DNA from: Rickettsiales bacterium
Lineage (GTDB): Bacteria > Pseudomonadota > Alphaproteobacteria > Rickettsiales > UBA1997
Length of the DNA: 16,534 nt
Direction: 5' to 3'
Assembly (NCBI GenBank): GCA_947441695.1
Contig: CANEUK010000008.1
Span: forward strand, 1 to 16,534
The notes beneath the pieces were generated by a model. That model was given only the letters and a program-made list of their open reading frames with translations. It was not told the origin of the DNA and searched no databases. Shown here in pieces: positions 6,552 through 14,353 of this stretch. Position 1 is the first letter of the stretch, and the number at the start of each line of letters is the position of its first letter. A program made the translations under genes and the position numbers.

Positions 6552-6597
6552 AGAGAAAGCAAAAAGTAGATAAAAAAAATCTATTTTTTCTTTCTCT
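6552..6597. repeat. Long hairpin in the spacer downstream of nuoF
   Basis: The left arm 6552-6571 (AGAGAAAGCAAAAAGTAGAT) and the right arm 6579-6597 (ATCTATTTTTTCTTTCTCT) pair over 19 positions with one bulged C and one G-T, around a 7-nt A loop. In minus-strand RNA the G-T becomes an A-C mismatch, so folding is somewhat better in plus-strand RNA. It lies about 430 nt past the nuoF stop and could end that transcript, but it lacks the usual GC-rich stem. Confidence 0.5.
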
Positions 6598-7025
6598 GCC
6601 AAAACAATAATTTTGTTTTTTTAAATAAAATAAAAAATCTTTCTGCGGTGTGAAATATTTTATTTTATCTCAAATTAATTTTTTTTATTCATTTTTTAAT
6701 TGCTTTGGCATTCTTGAGAGAGCTTCAGCTTTCTAATGTTAGAGCGCAATAAATAGATGTATAAAATTAGTGTCAACTTCAATGTGAAACTTGAATAAAG
6801 ACTTTTTTAACAAAAACATTTTAGGGCAATTTCTGTAAAAAAACAAAAATCATTTTGAATATTTTTTGCAAATGAGATTAAGAATTTTTTAATCTGATAA
6901 GAATTTCAATATTTTAAATCTAGTTTGATCCATTCCATTTTTTAGATTTTAAGATGAAAGAAAAATCTATTAGCAAAGCTTCGTTTGAATTTGAGATAAA
7001 TCAAACTCAATAAAAAACTTCAAAA

Positions 7026-8303
7026 TTATTTTTGTCTCTTTTCGATTCTATCTTCCATTTCGCTTCGAAAATTTTTAATCAGACCCTGAACTGGCCAAGC
7101 TGCCGCATCACCCAAAGCGCAAATTGTATGACCTTCGATTTGCTTGGTTAGATTGTAAAGTTGATCAATTTCTTCTTTTTTAGCGTTGCCTTCAATCATG
7201 CGATCCATAATTCGCATCATCCAACCAGTTCCTTCCCGACATGGCGTGCATTGTCCGCAAGATTCATGTTTGTAAAAATGAGAAAGGCGGGCAATTGCGG
7301 CGATTACGTCGGTTGATTTATCCATCACAATTACGCCCGCAGTTCCAAGAGCAGAACCTGCGGCTTTTAGCGAATCAAAATCCATTAAAACGGTATCGCA
7401 AATTTCTTTTTTTAAAAGCGGCACCGAAGAACCACCGGGAATTACCGCCAAAAGATTATCCCAACCACCGCGCACGCCGCCAGCATGTTTTTCGATTAAT
7501 TCGCGAAGTGAAATTCCCATCTCTTCTTCAACATTACATGGTTTGTTTACGTGGCCAGAAATGCAAAAAACTTTAGTTCCAGTATTTCTTTCGCGCCCTA
7601 AACCTGCGAACCAAGAAGCTCCGCGACGCAAAATTTCTGGAACAACCGCGATTGATTCAACGTTATTAATAACCGTCGGACAACCATAAAGCCCAACAAG
7701 CGCTGGAAATGGCGGCTTTAAACGGGGTTGACCTTTATTTCCTTCTAAACTTTCGAGAAGCGCGGTTTCTTCGCCGCAAATATAAGCGCCAGCGCCGCGA
7801 TGAATATAAATGTCCAAATCCCAACCCGAATTACAGGCATTTTTACCGATTAATTTTGCATCATAAGCTTCATCAATTGCACGCTGCATCGCAACTGCTT
7901 CATTATAATATTCACCACGAATGTAGATGTAGCAAGTGTTGGCATTGATTGCGCGCGCAGCAATTAAGCAACCTTCGATTAATTTATGAGGATCGTTGCG
8001 CAAAATATCGCGATCTTTGCAAGTTCCCGGCTCGGATTCATCGGCGTTAATCACCAAATAATGCGGCTTGCCTTCTTTTGGGTCAGATTTTTTAGGAACG
8101 AAAGACCATTTAGTACCAGTTGGGAAACCAGCGCCACCGCGACCTCTAAGGCCAGAATCTTTAACTTGTTGAATTAGCCATTCTGAACCTTGATCCAGAA
8201 ATTTCTTAGTTTCAGACCAATCGCCACGCAATTTTGCCGAAGCCAGATTTGGCGAATTATAGCCATAAAGATTAGTAAAGATTTTATCTTGTTCTTTAAT
8301 CAT
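7026..8303 (-). CDS. nuoF: NADH-quinone oxidoreductase subunit F (51 kDa NADH/FMN-binding subunit)
   Basis: NuoF is the entry point of complex I: it oxidises NADH with FMN and passes electrons to the N3 4Fe-4S cluster. The 425-residue protein shows the full set of motifs: the NADH site GRGGAGFPTG at 54-63, the FMN-binding YLVINADESEPGTCKDR from 82, GAGAYICGEETALLESLEG from 170, and cluster ligands Cys349, Cys352, Cys355 (ESCGQCTPCREGTG) and Cys395 (GHTICALGD). Length is typical of the alphaproteobacterial/mitochondrial form. No nuoE or nuoG is adjacent: the upstream neighbour is the divergent secretin gene and the downstream side is gene-free. Scattered nuo genes are known in Rickettsiales, so an isolated nuoF does not imply loss of complex I. 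Confidence 0.97.
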   Translation of the reverse strand: MIKEQDKIFTNLYGYNSPNLASAKLRGDWSETKKFLDQGSEWLIQQVKDSGLRGRGGAGFPTGTKWSFVPKKSDPKEGKPHYLVINADESEPGTCKDRDILRNDPHKLIEGCLIAARAINANTCYIYIRGEYYNEAVAMQRAIDEAYDAKLIGKNACNSGWDLDIYIHRGAGAYICGEETALLESLEGNKGQPRLKPPFPALVGLYGCPTVINNVESIAVVPEILRRGASWFAGLGRERNTGTKVFCISGHVNKPCNVEEEMGISLRELIEKHAGGVRGGWDNLLAVIPGGSSVPLLKKEICDTVLMDFDSLKAAGSALGTAGVIVMDKSTDVIAAIARLSHFYKHESCGQCTPCREGTGWMMRIMDRMIEGNAKKEEIDQLYNLTKQIEGHTICALGDAAAWPVQGLIKNFRSEMEDRIEKRQK

Positions 8304-8493
8304 TTTGTTAGATTTTTTTTGGAGAGGTTTTTTTAAGATTTTGAGACAGGCTCTAAGGAAATTTTTGTAGAAAATTGGAACGATAAATTAAACTAAAAAT
8401 CATTTAAAGAAAATCAATTGCCAAAAAAAACTTCAAAAATAACATCCGCCAGCTTTTTGCAACTCCAGCCTATAACCAAATCAGTAAAATCAG
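8304..8493. promoter_or_regulatory. Divergent promoter region between nuoF and the secretin gene
   Basis: These 190 nt separate two divergent starts, so they must hold promoters for both transcripts. I cannot point to a convincing -35/-10 pair on either strand; TATAAC at about 8471 on the plus strand is only a weak candidate. Neither start has a Shine-Dalgarno motif. Confidence 0.4.
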
Positions 8494-10044
8494 ATGTTAA
8501 GACCACTTAACGCGTTAAAAAAGTTTCTATGTTTTTTGCTGTTTATTAACTCATTTTCTTGCTACCAAGGAAAAATTGATCCTTTCGATACCCAAAACGG
8601 ACTTAGCAGAATTGAGATCAAAGAAAGTTTGATGAAAAACCCGCTGAAAGATGCAAAAAAAAATGAATCCAGTTCAAAAAATGAAGCTCCAATTCCCGTT
8701 ATTTCAAAATTAATCATGACGCCTCCGCCTCCGGTAATTGGTGGCAGCAAAACAATTTCTTTTTCAGTAACTGACCAAGTTCCGCTTAAAGACGTGTTAA
8801 TTGAACTTGGAAGGGTCGCCCAAATTGATGTAGATATTGATCCGTCAATTTCTGGTGGAGTAATTATTAACGCCAAAAATCGCCCATTCAAAGAAGTAAT
8901 TGATCGCATCGCAACCCTTGGAAAACTGCGCTATACTTACTTAAACGGCGTTTTACATTTCGAGCGCGATGCTCCTTACATGAAAAATTACTTTGTCGAT
9001 TACTTAATCGATGGTCAACTTTGGGGCGATGTTGAAACCAACATTAAATCAATTTTCACAATTTCTTCTTCTGACACATCTTCTTCAGGCGTTGCAGGTG
9101 CGGCCTCTTCTGGCGGAACTTCTTCGCTTTCTTCAAATAAATCTGCCGGAATAATTTCTGTTTTTGCCACAGAAAAAGAACATGAAATGGTTTTAGAATA
9201 TCTTGCAGACGTTGAATCATCAGCCTCTTCACAAGTTTTAATTGAAGCAAAAGTGATTGAGGTTGGACTAAGCGAAAATTACAAAACTGGCATTAAATGG
9301 TCTTCACTTGGCAATAAAATAGCTAGTGTTGGCGGTCTAGTTGGAGTCACTGGTGGATTGAACACCTCAACTATCAAAATATTTAACGATAATCTTTCTG
9401 GTTCAGTTGATGCGCTAGAAGAATTTGGAAGCACCAGAACCCTTTCTAGCCCAAGAATTCACGCCATGAACAATCAAAAAGCATCACTGAATTTTGGCGA
9501 TAAATTGGTTTATTTTAAAATAGACAATAACCAAACCGTAACCACCACTTCAGGCTCAACCCCCGTTACCACTGGAAGCATAACCTCAACTAAGATAGAA
9601 GAAAATATTGGAGTTCAACTTGAAATAACTCCTTCAATTAACGCAAAAACTGATGAAATTGTGATGAATATAAAACCCACTTTATCAATCAAAAGTGGCA
9701 CAGTGGTGACCGACCCAGCAAGTCCAAGTGGCATAAAAAACGAAATTCCAGTTATTCAAACCAGATCTCTTTCAACAATTGCTAAAATTAAAAGTGGCGA
9801 AGTTTTGGTTATTGGGGGCTTAATGAAAGACACTACAACTAATATCGATTCAGGCGTGCCTTTATTGAATCGAATTCCAATTCTTGGCTGGTTTTTTAAA
9901 ACAGTTAAGAAGGAAACGAATATTGTTGAAACCGTAATTTTTATCAAAGCAACTATCATCAAAGGCACTAACAAGGTTGATAAAAATGATCGCGACATCC
10001 AACAAAAGTTCGATACCAACCGTCGTCGCTATTTTAACAACTAA
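8494..10044 (+). CDS. MshL/PilQ-like outer-membrane secretin
   Basis: Secretins form gated rings in the outer membrane for type IV pili, type II secretion and related machines. This 516-residue protein starts with a basic, hydrophobic signal (LRPLNALKKFLCFLLFINS) and Cys23 in SFSC, a weak lipobox. An STN-like domain at about 84-170 (SFSVTDQVPLKDVLIELGRV) is followed by a Ser/Gly/Ala-rich stretch (190-217), as in MshL-type secretins. The secretin domain spans about 245-490: SSQVLIEAKVIEVGLSENYK, STRTLSSPRIHAMNNQKA, NIGVQLEITP, and the signature IGGLMKD with VPLLNRIPILGWFF. The protein is short, with no extra N-domains. No pilin, PilB/GspE ATPase or PilC/GspF is nearby. The permease gene follows after 3 nt. 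Secretin is firm; MshL-type is a judgement from domain style. Confidence 0.88.
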   Translation: MLRPLNALKKFLCFLLFINSFSCYQGKIDPFDTQNGLSRIEIKESLMKNPLKDAKKNESSSKNEAPIPVISKLIMTPPPPVIGGSKTISFSVTDQVPLKDVLIELGRVAQIDVDIDPSISGGVIINAKNRPFKEVIDRIATLGKLRYTYLNGVLHFERDAPYMKNYFVDYLIDGQLWGDVETNIKSIFTISSSDTSSSGVAGAASSGGTSSLSSNKSAGIISVFATEKEHEMVLEYLADVESSASSQVLIEAKVIEVGLSENYKTGIKWSSLGNKIASVGGLVGVTGGLNTSTIKIFNDNLSGSVDALEEFGSTRTLSSPRIHAMNNQKASLNFGDKLVYFKIDNNQTVTTTSGSTPVTTGSITSTKIEENIGVQLEITPSINAKTDEIVMNIKPTLSIKSGTVVTDPASPSGIKNEIPVIQTRSLSTIAKIKSGEVLVIGGLMKDTTTNIDSGVPLLNRIPILGWFFKTVKKETNIVETVIFIKATIIKGTNKVDKNDRDIQQKFDTNRRRYFNN

Positions 10045-10047
10045 GCG

Positions 10048-10809
10048 ATGAAATCTATCTTAAAATATATCCTTCTTTCTGGAATCAGAGATCGCCTTTA
10101 TATCGGTCTTTTTATCGCTCTTTTTTCTTCGTTTTCGCTTTCTATTTTTCTTGGTTCAACTTCTTTAATTGAGCAACAACAAGCAACTGCGGCTTATATT
10201 GCTGGTTCGTCGCGCGCCATTTTGGCAATTGGCATGATTTTGTTTGTGTGTCTTAGTGTTAATCGCGCTTTCGAAAACAAAGAAGTTGAATTTATAATTT
10301 CTAAATCAATCAGTCGCGAGCAGTTTATTTTAGGCTATTTGTTGGGTTTTTTTATTGCTGCTTTTCTGGTTTTTTTACCACTTAATTTGGCAATTTTCTT
10401 TGTGGTTAAGGCAAATGTTTTAGGGCTTTTGGTTTGGTCGCTTAGCCTACTTTTTGAGCTGATAATTCTGATTTCTTTTTCACTTTTATCGTCGCTGATT
10501 TTAAAAAATTCCTTTTCAGCAATTATGGCTTCGTTCGGCTTTTATCTAATTTCGCGACTGATGGGAGTTTTTGTTTTGGCAATAAATTTTCCTCAAAACC
10601 TTTCGCAAGTAAAAAGCCATTTTTTTGGCGCAATCTTAAAATTTCTTTCGGTGTTTTTTCCTCGTCTCGATCTTTTTACTCAAAGCTCTTGGTTTTCTTA
10701 CGGAATTAAAGATTTTAGCAGCTTGAAAATCATTTTATTGCAATCGCTAATTTACATTCCGCTCATGATTTTCATGGCTTTTCACGATTTTAAAAAGAAG
10801 CAGTTCTAA
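10048..10809 (+). CDS. ABC-2-type (NosY-like) membrane permease
   Basis: This 253-residue membrane protein has about six hydrophobic segments (near 17-36, 57-72, 95-120, 124-152, 158-179 and 228-245). The segment FENKEVEFIISKSISREQFI followed by LGYLLG resembles the loop after helix 2 of ABC-2/NosY-type permeases, where ER-G-x-L-x-x-x-LS-x-P-x-SR is common, and FFPRLDLF matches their late PNL-like loop. Such permeases need a separate ATP-binding protein; none lies in the window apart from the two fused exporters, which carry their own membrane domains. It starts 3 nt after the secretin stop, so the two are surely co-transcribed. Substrate is unknown. A fold assignment, not a function. Confidence 0.65.
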   Translation: MKSILKYILLSGIRDRLYIGLFIALFSSFSLSIFLGSTSLIEQQQATAAYIAGSSRAILAIGMILFVCLSVNRAFENKEVEFIISKSISREQFILGYLLGFFIAAFLVFLPLNLAIFFVVKANVLGLLVWSLSLLFELIILISFSLLSSLILKNSFSAIMASFGFYLISRLMGVFVLAINFPQNLSQVKSHFFGAILKFLSVFFPRLDLFTQSSWFSYGIKDFSSLKIILLQSLIYIPLMIFMAFHDFKKKQF

Positions 10810-10811
10810 AT

Positions 10812-10828
10812 ACTGTTAGCTAATTAAT
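10812..10828. repeat. 17-bp repeat ACTGTTAGCTAATTAAT, copy 1
   Basis: This word is identical to 15083-15099. It lies just after the permease stop and 23 nt before the next start. It contains the palindrome TTAGCTAA. A shorter relative, CTAATTAATTTT, occurs at 5360-5371. Chance similarity in AT-rich DNA is possible. Confidence 0.4.
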
Positions 10829-10851
10829 TTTGTTTTTTATCGCTCTCTTTC

Positions 10852-11610
10852 ATGACTCCGAGATTTTTTTTTCACCTTTATTCTCACAAAATTTTCTTTT
10901 GGCTTTTTGTTGCAACTTTTGTGTGCCAAATTTTTTTTTGGAAAAAAAACGAAAATTTAAAACCATCTTTTGATTTAGTACCGCCTGCGCCAAATCAATA
11001 TTTGGTTTCTACTTTGTCTTTGGGCGACAAAGAGTTTTTGTTTAGAATTTTGGGTTCGCGCTTGCAAAATTCTGGAGATGTTTTTGCTGGTTTTGTGGCA
11101 TTGAAAAATTACGATTATTCACGCATTTACGCTTGGATGAAGGTTCTCGACACTTTAAACAAAAACTCAAATTTTACTCCCGCTCTTGCCAGCTATTACT
11201 ATTCTCAAACCCAAAAAAAAGAAGATACGCGTTATATTGTTGATTATCTTGACGAGCATTCTTCCAAAGATATTGACGCTAATTGGTGGTGGATTTTTCA
11301 ATCAATTTACATCGCTAAAAACAATTTGGGCAATCAAGCTCGGGCATTGGAATTAGCGCAAAAACTGGCTAAAAATAACGCTAAAAACGCACCACTTTGG
11401 ACAAAAGAATTGCCCGCTTTTTTGCTTGAAGAATCTGGAGAATCTTGTTTAGCTTTCGAGGTAATTGAAAAATTAATCAAAGAAAGTGAAAACGGTCAGC
11501 GTCAAATTTCTGCAAACGAAATGAACTTTATGCGTCATTTTATCAATGAACGTTTGGCTAAATTAAAAAAACAAAAATTTGATCCTCGCCAATGTCCTCA
11601 CAAAACCTAA
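10852..11610 (+). CDS. Membrane-anchored alpha-helical (TPR-like) conserved protein
   Basis: I recognise no named family. The 252-residue protein has one N-terminal membrane helix (about 13-29, rich in Phe) with a basic flank, then a soluble helical domain, probably periplasmic. The spacing of small and aromatic residues (RIYAWMKVLDTLNKNSNFTP, LASYYYSQTQ, ANWWWIFQSIYIAKNNLGNQ, ALELAQKLAKNN) suggests helical hairpins of the TPR/SEL1 kind. From memory, alphaproteobacteria have similar uncharacterised proteins reading LSLGD near the start and a run like this, but I cannot confirm it. It follows the permease by 42 nt and overlaps nadC by 19 nt, so it is probably part of the secretin-permease unit and may act as its periplasmic partner (inference). 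Confidence 0.6.
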   Translation: MTPRFFFHLYSHKIFFWLFVATFVCQIFFWKKNENLKPSFDLVPPAPNQYLVSTLSLGDKEFLFRILGSRLQNSGDVFAGFVALKNYDYSRIYAWMKVLDTLNKNSNFTPALASYYYSQTQKKEDTRYIVDYLDEHSSKDIDANWWWIFQSIYIAKNNLGNQARALELAQKLAKNNAKNAPLWTKELPAFLLEESGESCLAFEVIEKLIKESENGQRQISANEMNFMRHFINERLAKLKKQKFDPRQCPHKT

Positions 11611-12452
11611 AATCAGAAATCGCCAAAGTCGTAGAAAACGCTCTGATTGAAGATTGCGCTTTTGATGACGCAACTTCCGATTTAACAATTTCTAAAAACA
11701 CCCTAATTGCCTTTGAAATCAAGGCTCGACAAGAAATTATTTTTTGTGGCAAAGAAATAATGTTAAAGGTTTTTGAGGTTCTAAAAAGTTCACCAAAGTT
11801 TAAAAATTCTAAACTTGATTTAAAAATTTCAATTAAAGACGGACAAGCTTCAAACCCAAGCAAGCCAATTGCGCAAGGCTTTGGCGATGCCAAGTTAATT
11901 TTTGCTGGCGAGCGGGTTTTGCTCAATTTAATTCAACATTTAAGTGGCGTTTCAACCCTAACCCAAAAATTTGTTGCAACGCTTAACAACAAAAAAATCA
12001 AAATTTTAGACACGCGAAAAACTTTGCCAAACTTACGCGCTCTTGAAAAATATGCGGTTTTAAAAGGCGGCGGAAAAAATCACCGCTTTAGTTTGGCCGA
12101 CATGATTTTAATTAAAGACAATCACATTGCCGCTGCTGGCGGCGTTTTTCCAGCAATTGAGTTGGCAAAAAAAAATCAGCAAAATCTAAAAATTGAAGTT
12201 GAGTGCGATAATTTGACGCAAGTCGCCGAGGCTTTAAAATCAAAGCCCAATATCATTTTGCTCGACAATATGAAAATTGCCGACATCAAAAAGGCAATCG
12301 CGCTAATTAATAAAAAATGTCAAATCGAACTTTCGGGCGGCGTTAATTTGCAAAATATCAAAAAATTTTCTGATCTAAAAGTTGATTTTATTTCGGTTGG
12401 CTTACTTACGCATTCAGCGCGCGCGGCTGATATTGGTTTGGATGTGGTTTAA
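11592..12452 (+). CDS. nadC: Nicotinate-nucleotide pyrophosphorylase (carboxylating), quinolinate phosphoribosyltransferase
   Basis: NadC makes nicotinate mononucleotide from quinolinate and PRPP in de novo NAD synthesis. The 286-residue length is normal. Family landmarks: GERVLLNLIQHLSGVSTLT from 106; DTRKT at 140-144 with Arg142; LKGGGKNHRFSLADMILIKDNH with His164, Arg165 and Lys175; Glu204 in EVECDN; Asp225 in LLDNM; and ELSGGV in the phosphate-binding end of the barrel. Its start overlaps the preceding gene by 19 nt, implying translation coupling or at least one transcript with the secretin unit. Presence suggests the organism can make NAD from quinolinate, unlike strongly reduced Rickettsia; nadA and nadB are not in the window. 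Confidence 0.95.
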   Translation: MSSQNLKSEIAKVVENALIEDCAFDDATSDLTISKNTLIAFEIKARQEIIFCGKEIMLKVFEVLKSSPKFKNSKLDLKISIKDGQASNPSKPIAQGFGDAKLIFAGERVLLNLIQHLSGVSTLTQKFVATLNNKKIKILDTRKTLPNLRALEKYAVLKGGGKNHRFSLADMILIKDNHIAAAGGVFPAIELAKKNQQNLKIEVECDNLTQVAEALKSKPNIILLDNMKIADIKKAIALINKKCQIELSGGVNLQNIKKFSDLKVDFISVGLLTHSARAADIGLDVV

Positions 12453-12492
12453 AAAGCTCAAATTCAACTCTTAAGCAAGAATTTTGGTTTAT

Positions 12493-12537
12493 TTTGAATT
12501 GCTGCGCGGAGAATCGTCGCATCCGCAATAGATTTTT
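12493..12537. repeat. Dispersed imperfect palindrome, family 2, copy B
   Basis: It lies in the 131-nt gap between nadC and the second ABC exporter. It shares TTTGAATTGCT, GAGAAT and CCGCAATAGATTTT with copy A at 6391-6438. The inner pairing is TGCG/CGCA here, flanked by TTGC/GCAA. Confidence 0.6.
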
Positions 12538-12583
12538 AGCTTTTTTAAGCTCGGTATTTTCAATTAGTTCAGGTTTATAAAAA

Positions 12584-14353
12584 ATGACCAAACCAAAAAC
12601 CGCTTTCACATTTCTGCTAAATTCGATCAAGCCTTTTAAATATTGGGTTGGATTGCATTTATTTGTGGTTCTTTACAACGCCATCGACCTTTCGCTTTGG
12701 CCTTATGTTTCAAAAATTTTAATCGACCAACTTGCAATAACGCCGCGCGAACAAATAGTTTCTCAAGTTTGGCCAACCGCGCTATTGCTGATTATTTTGG
12801 GGTTTTTACCCGGATTTATCTGGCGCATTTGCGACTATTCTTGGATGAATTTAACGCCGCTAATGCGAAAAAAAATCGCTTCCGAGTCGATGGAATACGC
12901 CATGCAACATTCAAACAATTTTTTTCAAAATAATTTTGCTGGCTCGCTTGCCAATAAAGTACGCGACGTAACTGGTTTGACCGACAAAATTTTGGCAACA
13001 ATAATTTACGCTTTTCTTGGCACAATTTTAAGCCTTATCATCGCTTTTTTTACCCTGCTTTTGGTTCATAAATTTTTTGCTTTTGGGCTACTAGCTTGGG
13101 CGGCTCTATTTATTTTTATGGCAATTAAAGGTGCCAAAAAAGTTAGTCCAATGTCGATTGCCACAGCCGACCAACAAACCAAAATCATGGGCAATTTAGT
13201 TGATGTTTTGGGCAATATTTCAAATGTGCGGCTTTTTTCGCGACGCAGCTTTGAAAGCAACAGAATTAAGGCTTTGCAAGATGATTATGCTAAATTTTCA
13301 AAACGCCGCGACTTGTTTTTAATCAAGTTTTATACGCTGCAAGGTCTAACTTTTTCGGTTTATTTTGCTGGTTGCATTATTTTGCTAATTTGGCTTTACG
13401 CCCAAAACCGCGTCACGCTTGGTGATTTTATGCTAATTTTTACCGTCAATACCTACATTATTCACGGCATGTGGCAAGCTATGAACGAAATGCGCACTTT
13501 TTTAGAAAATGTTGGCACCGTAAACCAAGCTTTGTCAATCATCAATCAACCCTTACAAATCAAGGATTGCGACAATGCAAAAGATTTAAAAATAACGCGC
13601 GGCGAAATAATTTTTGAAAATGTTGGTTTTTCTTACGACAATTCATCAGCACTTTTTTGCGACAAAAACATCACCATCAAATCGGGGCAAAAAATTGGGC
13701 TGGTTGGTCAATCGGGCGGCGGCAAAACCACTTTTGTTAATTTGATTTTACGCCTTTTTGACGTTGAACAAGGTCGCATTTTAATTGACGGGCAAAATAT
13801 TTCTTCAATCTCTCAAAATTCGCTTCGCGCCTCAATTGGCGTGATTCCGCAAGATCCGTCACTTTTTCACCGCACGCTTTTGCAAAATATTTCTTACGGC
13901 TGCGAAAACGCCAGCGAACCAGAAATTATCGCGGCGGCAAAAAAAGCGCACGCGCACGAATTTATCGAAACCTTGCCCGAGAGTTATAATTCACTTGTTG
14001 GCGAACGTGGCGTTAAACTTTCGGGCGGTCAACGCCAACGCATTGCAATTGCGCGGGCTTTTTTAAAAAATGCGCCAATTTTAATTTTAGACGAAGCCAC
14101 CAGCCAACTCGATTCAATCAACGAAAATCTAATTCAAGAAAGTTTGGTAAATTTAATGGAACAAAAAACCACCATCGTTATCGCGCACCGTCTTTCAACG
14201 TTGCAACACATGGATCGCATTTTGGTTTTTGATTCAGGAAAAATTGTCGAAGACGGTTCACACCAAGAATTACTTGCTTTAAACGGCTTTTACAAAAAAT
14301 TGTGGGAAGCGCAAGTTGGTGGATTTTTAAACGAAGATTACAACGAAAAATGA
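12584..14353 (+). CDS. ABC exporter, fused membrane and ATPase domains (paralogue of the 3384 gene)
   Basis: This 589-residue half-transporter has the same plan as the one at 3384-5150. The membrane domain covers about 15-320. In the ATPase domain, Walker A is GQSGGGKTT at 375-383, the Q-loop Gln is 423 (IPQDPSLFHR), the signature is a canonical LSGGQRQR from 479, Walker B is ILILDE at 499-504, and the H-loop His is 535 (VIAHRLSTL). Both proteins share an N-terminal IKP(Y/F)K(W/Y)W and an NNFFQN/SYQFFQN intracellular-helix motif, so they are paralogues. Homodimer or heterodimer use is open; substrate unknown. The next gene overlaps its stop (ATGA), implying co-transcription with the MurU-like gene and possibly an envelope role. 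Confidence 0.92.
   Translation: MTKPKTAFTFLLNSIKPFKYWVGLHLFVVLYNAIDLSLWPYVSKILIDQLAITPREQIVSQVWPTALLLIILGFLPGFIWRICDYSWMNLTPLMRKKIASESMEYAMQHSNNFFQNNFAGSLANKVRDVTGLTDKILATIIYAFLGTILSLIIAFFTLLLVHKFFAFGLLAWAALFIFMAIKGAKKVSPMSIATADQQTKIMGNLVDVLGNISNVRLFSRRSFESNRIKALQDDYAKFSKRRDLFLIKFYTLQGLTFSVYFAGCIILLIWLYAQNRVTLGDFMLIFTVNTYIIHGMWQAMNEMRTFLENVGTVNQALSIINQPLQIKDCDNAKDLKITRGEIIFENVGFSYDNSSALFCDKNITIKSGQKIGLVGQSGGGKTTFVNLILRLFDVEQGRILIDGQNISSISQNSLRASIGVIPQDPSLFHRTLLQNISYGCENASEPEIIAAAKKAHAHEFIETLPESYNSLVGERGVKLSGGQRQRIAIARAFLKNAPILILDEATSQLDSINENLIQESLVNLMEQKTTIVIAHRLSTLQHMDRILVFDSGKIVEDGSHQELLALNGFYKKLWEAQVGGFLNEDYNEK

Larger units (their letters stand above)
6291..7025. other. Long gene-poor spacer between tRNA-Trp and nuoF
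   Basis: About 735 nt contain no open frame that I can defend on either strand, and I recognise no remnant of tuf or another neighbour. What it does hold: the -10 box at 6348, a near-perfect inverted repeat at 6362-6387 (GATTCGAATT/AATTTGAATC, one mismatch), repeat family 2 copy A at 6391-6438, a hairpin-like match to the dapE leader at 6513-6539, a long hairpin at 6552-6597, and very A/T-rich sequence from about 6600 to 7025. Decayed former coding sequence is possible. Confidence 0.6.

Noticed and set aside
7241..8177. Three open frames on the plus strand opposite nuoF (7241-7576, 7709-7948, 7986-8177)
   Set aside because: They lie fully antisense to a complete, motif-rich nuoF and give basic, low-complexity peptides with no family features.
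8494..10044. Secretin as a type III secretion ring or a filamentous phage pIV protein
   Set aside because: Domain order and the Ser/Gly-rich stretch fit MshL/PilQ-style proteins better, and no needle-complex or phage genes are near.
11558..11926. Minus-strand open frame across the start of nadC
   Set aside because: It is antisense to nadC and the helical-protein gene and has no recognisable content.
12643..13260. Open frames on both strands inside the second ABC exporter gene (12643-12933, 12816-13025, 13066-13260)
   Set aside because: All overlap the membrane domain of an intact exporter and are explained by its codon bias.
14302..14349. Earlier ATG for the MurU-like gene
   Set aside because: It lies within the ABC exporter and adds a Trp/Arg-rich stretch before the natural N-terminus; ATG 14350 gives the classical ATGA overlap.
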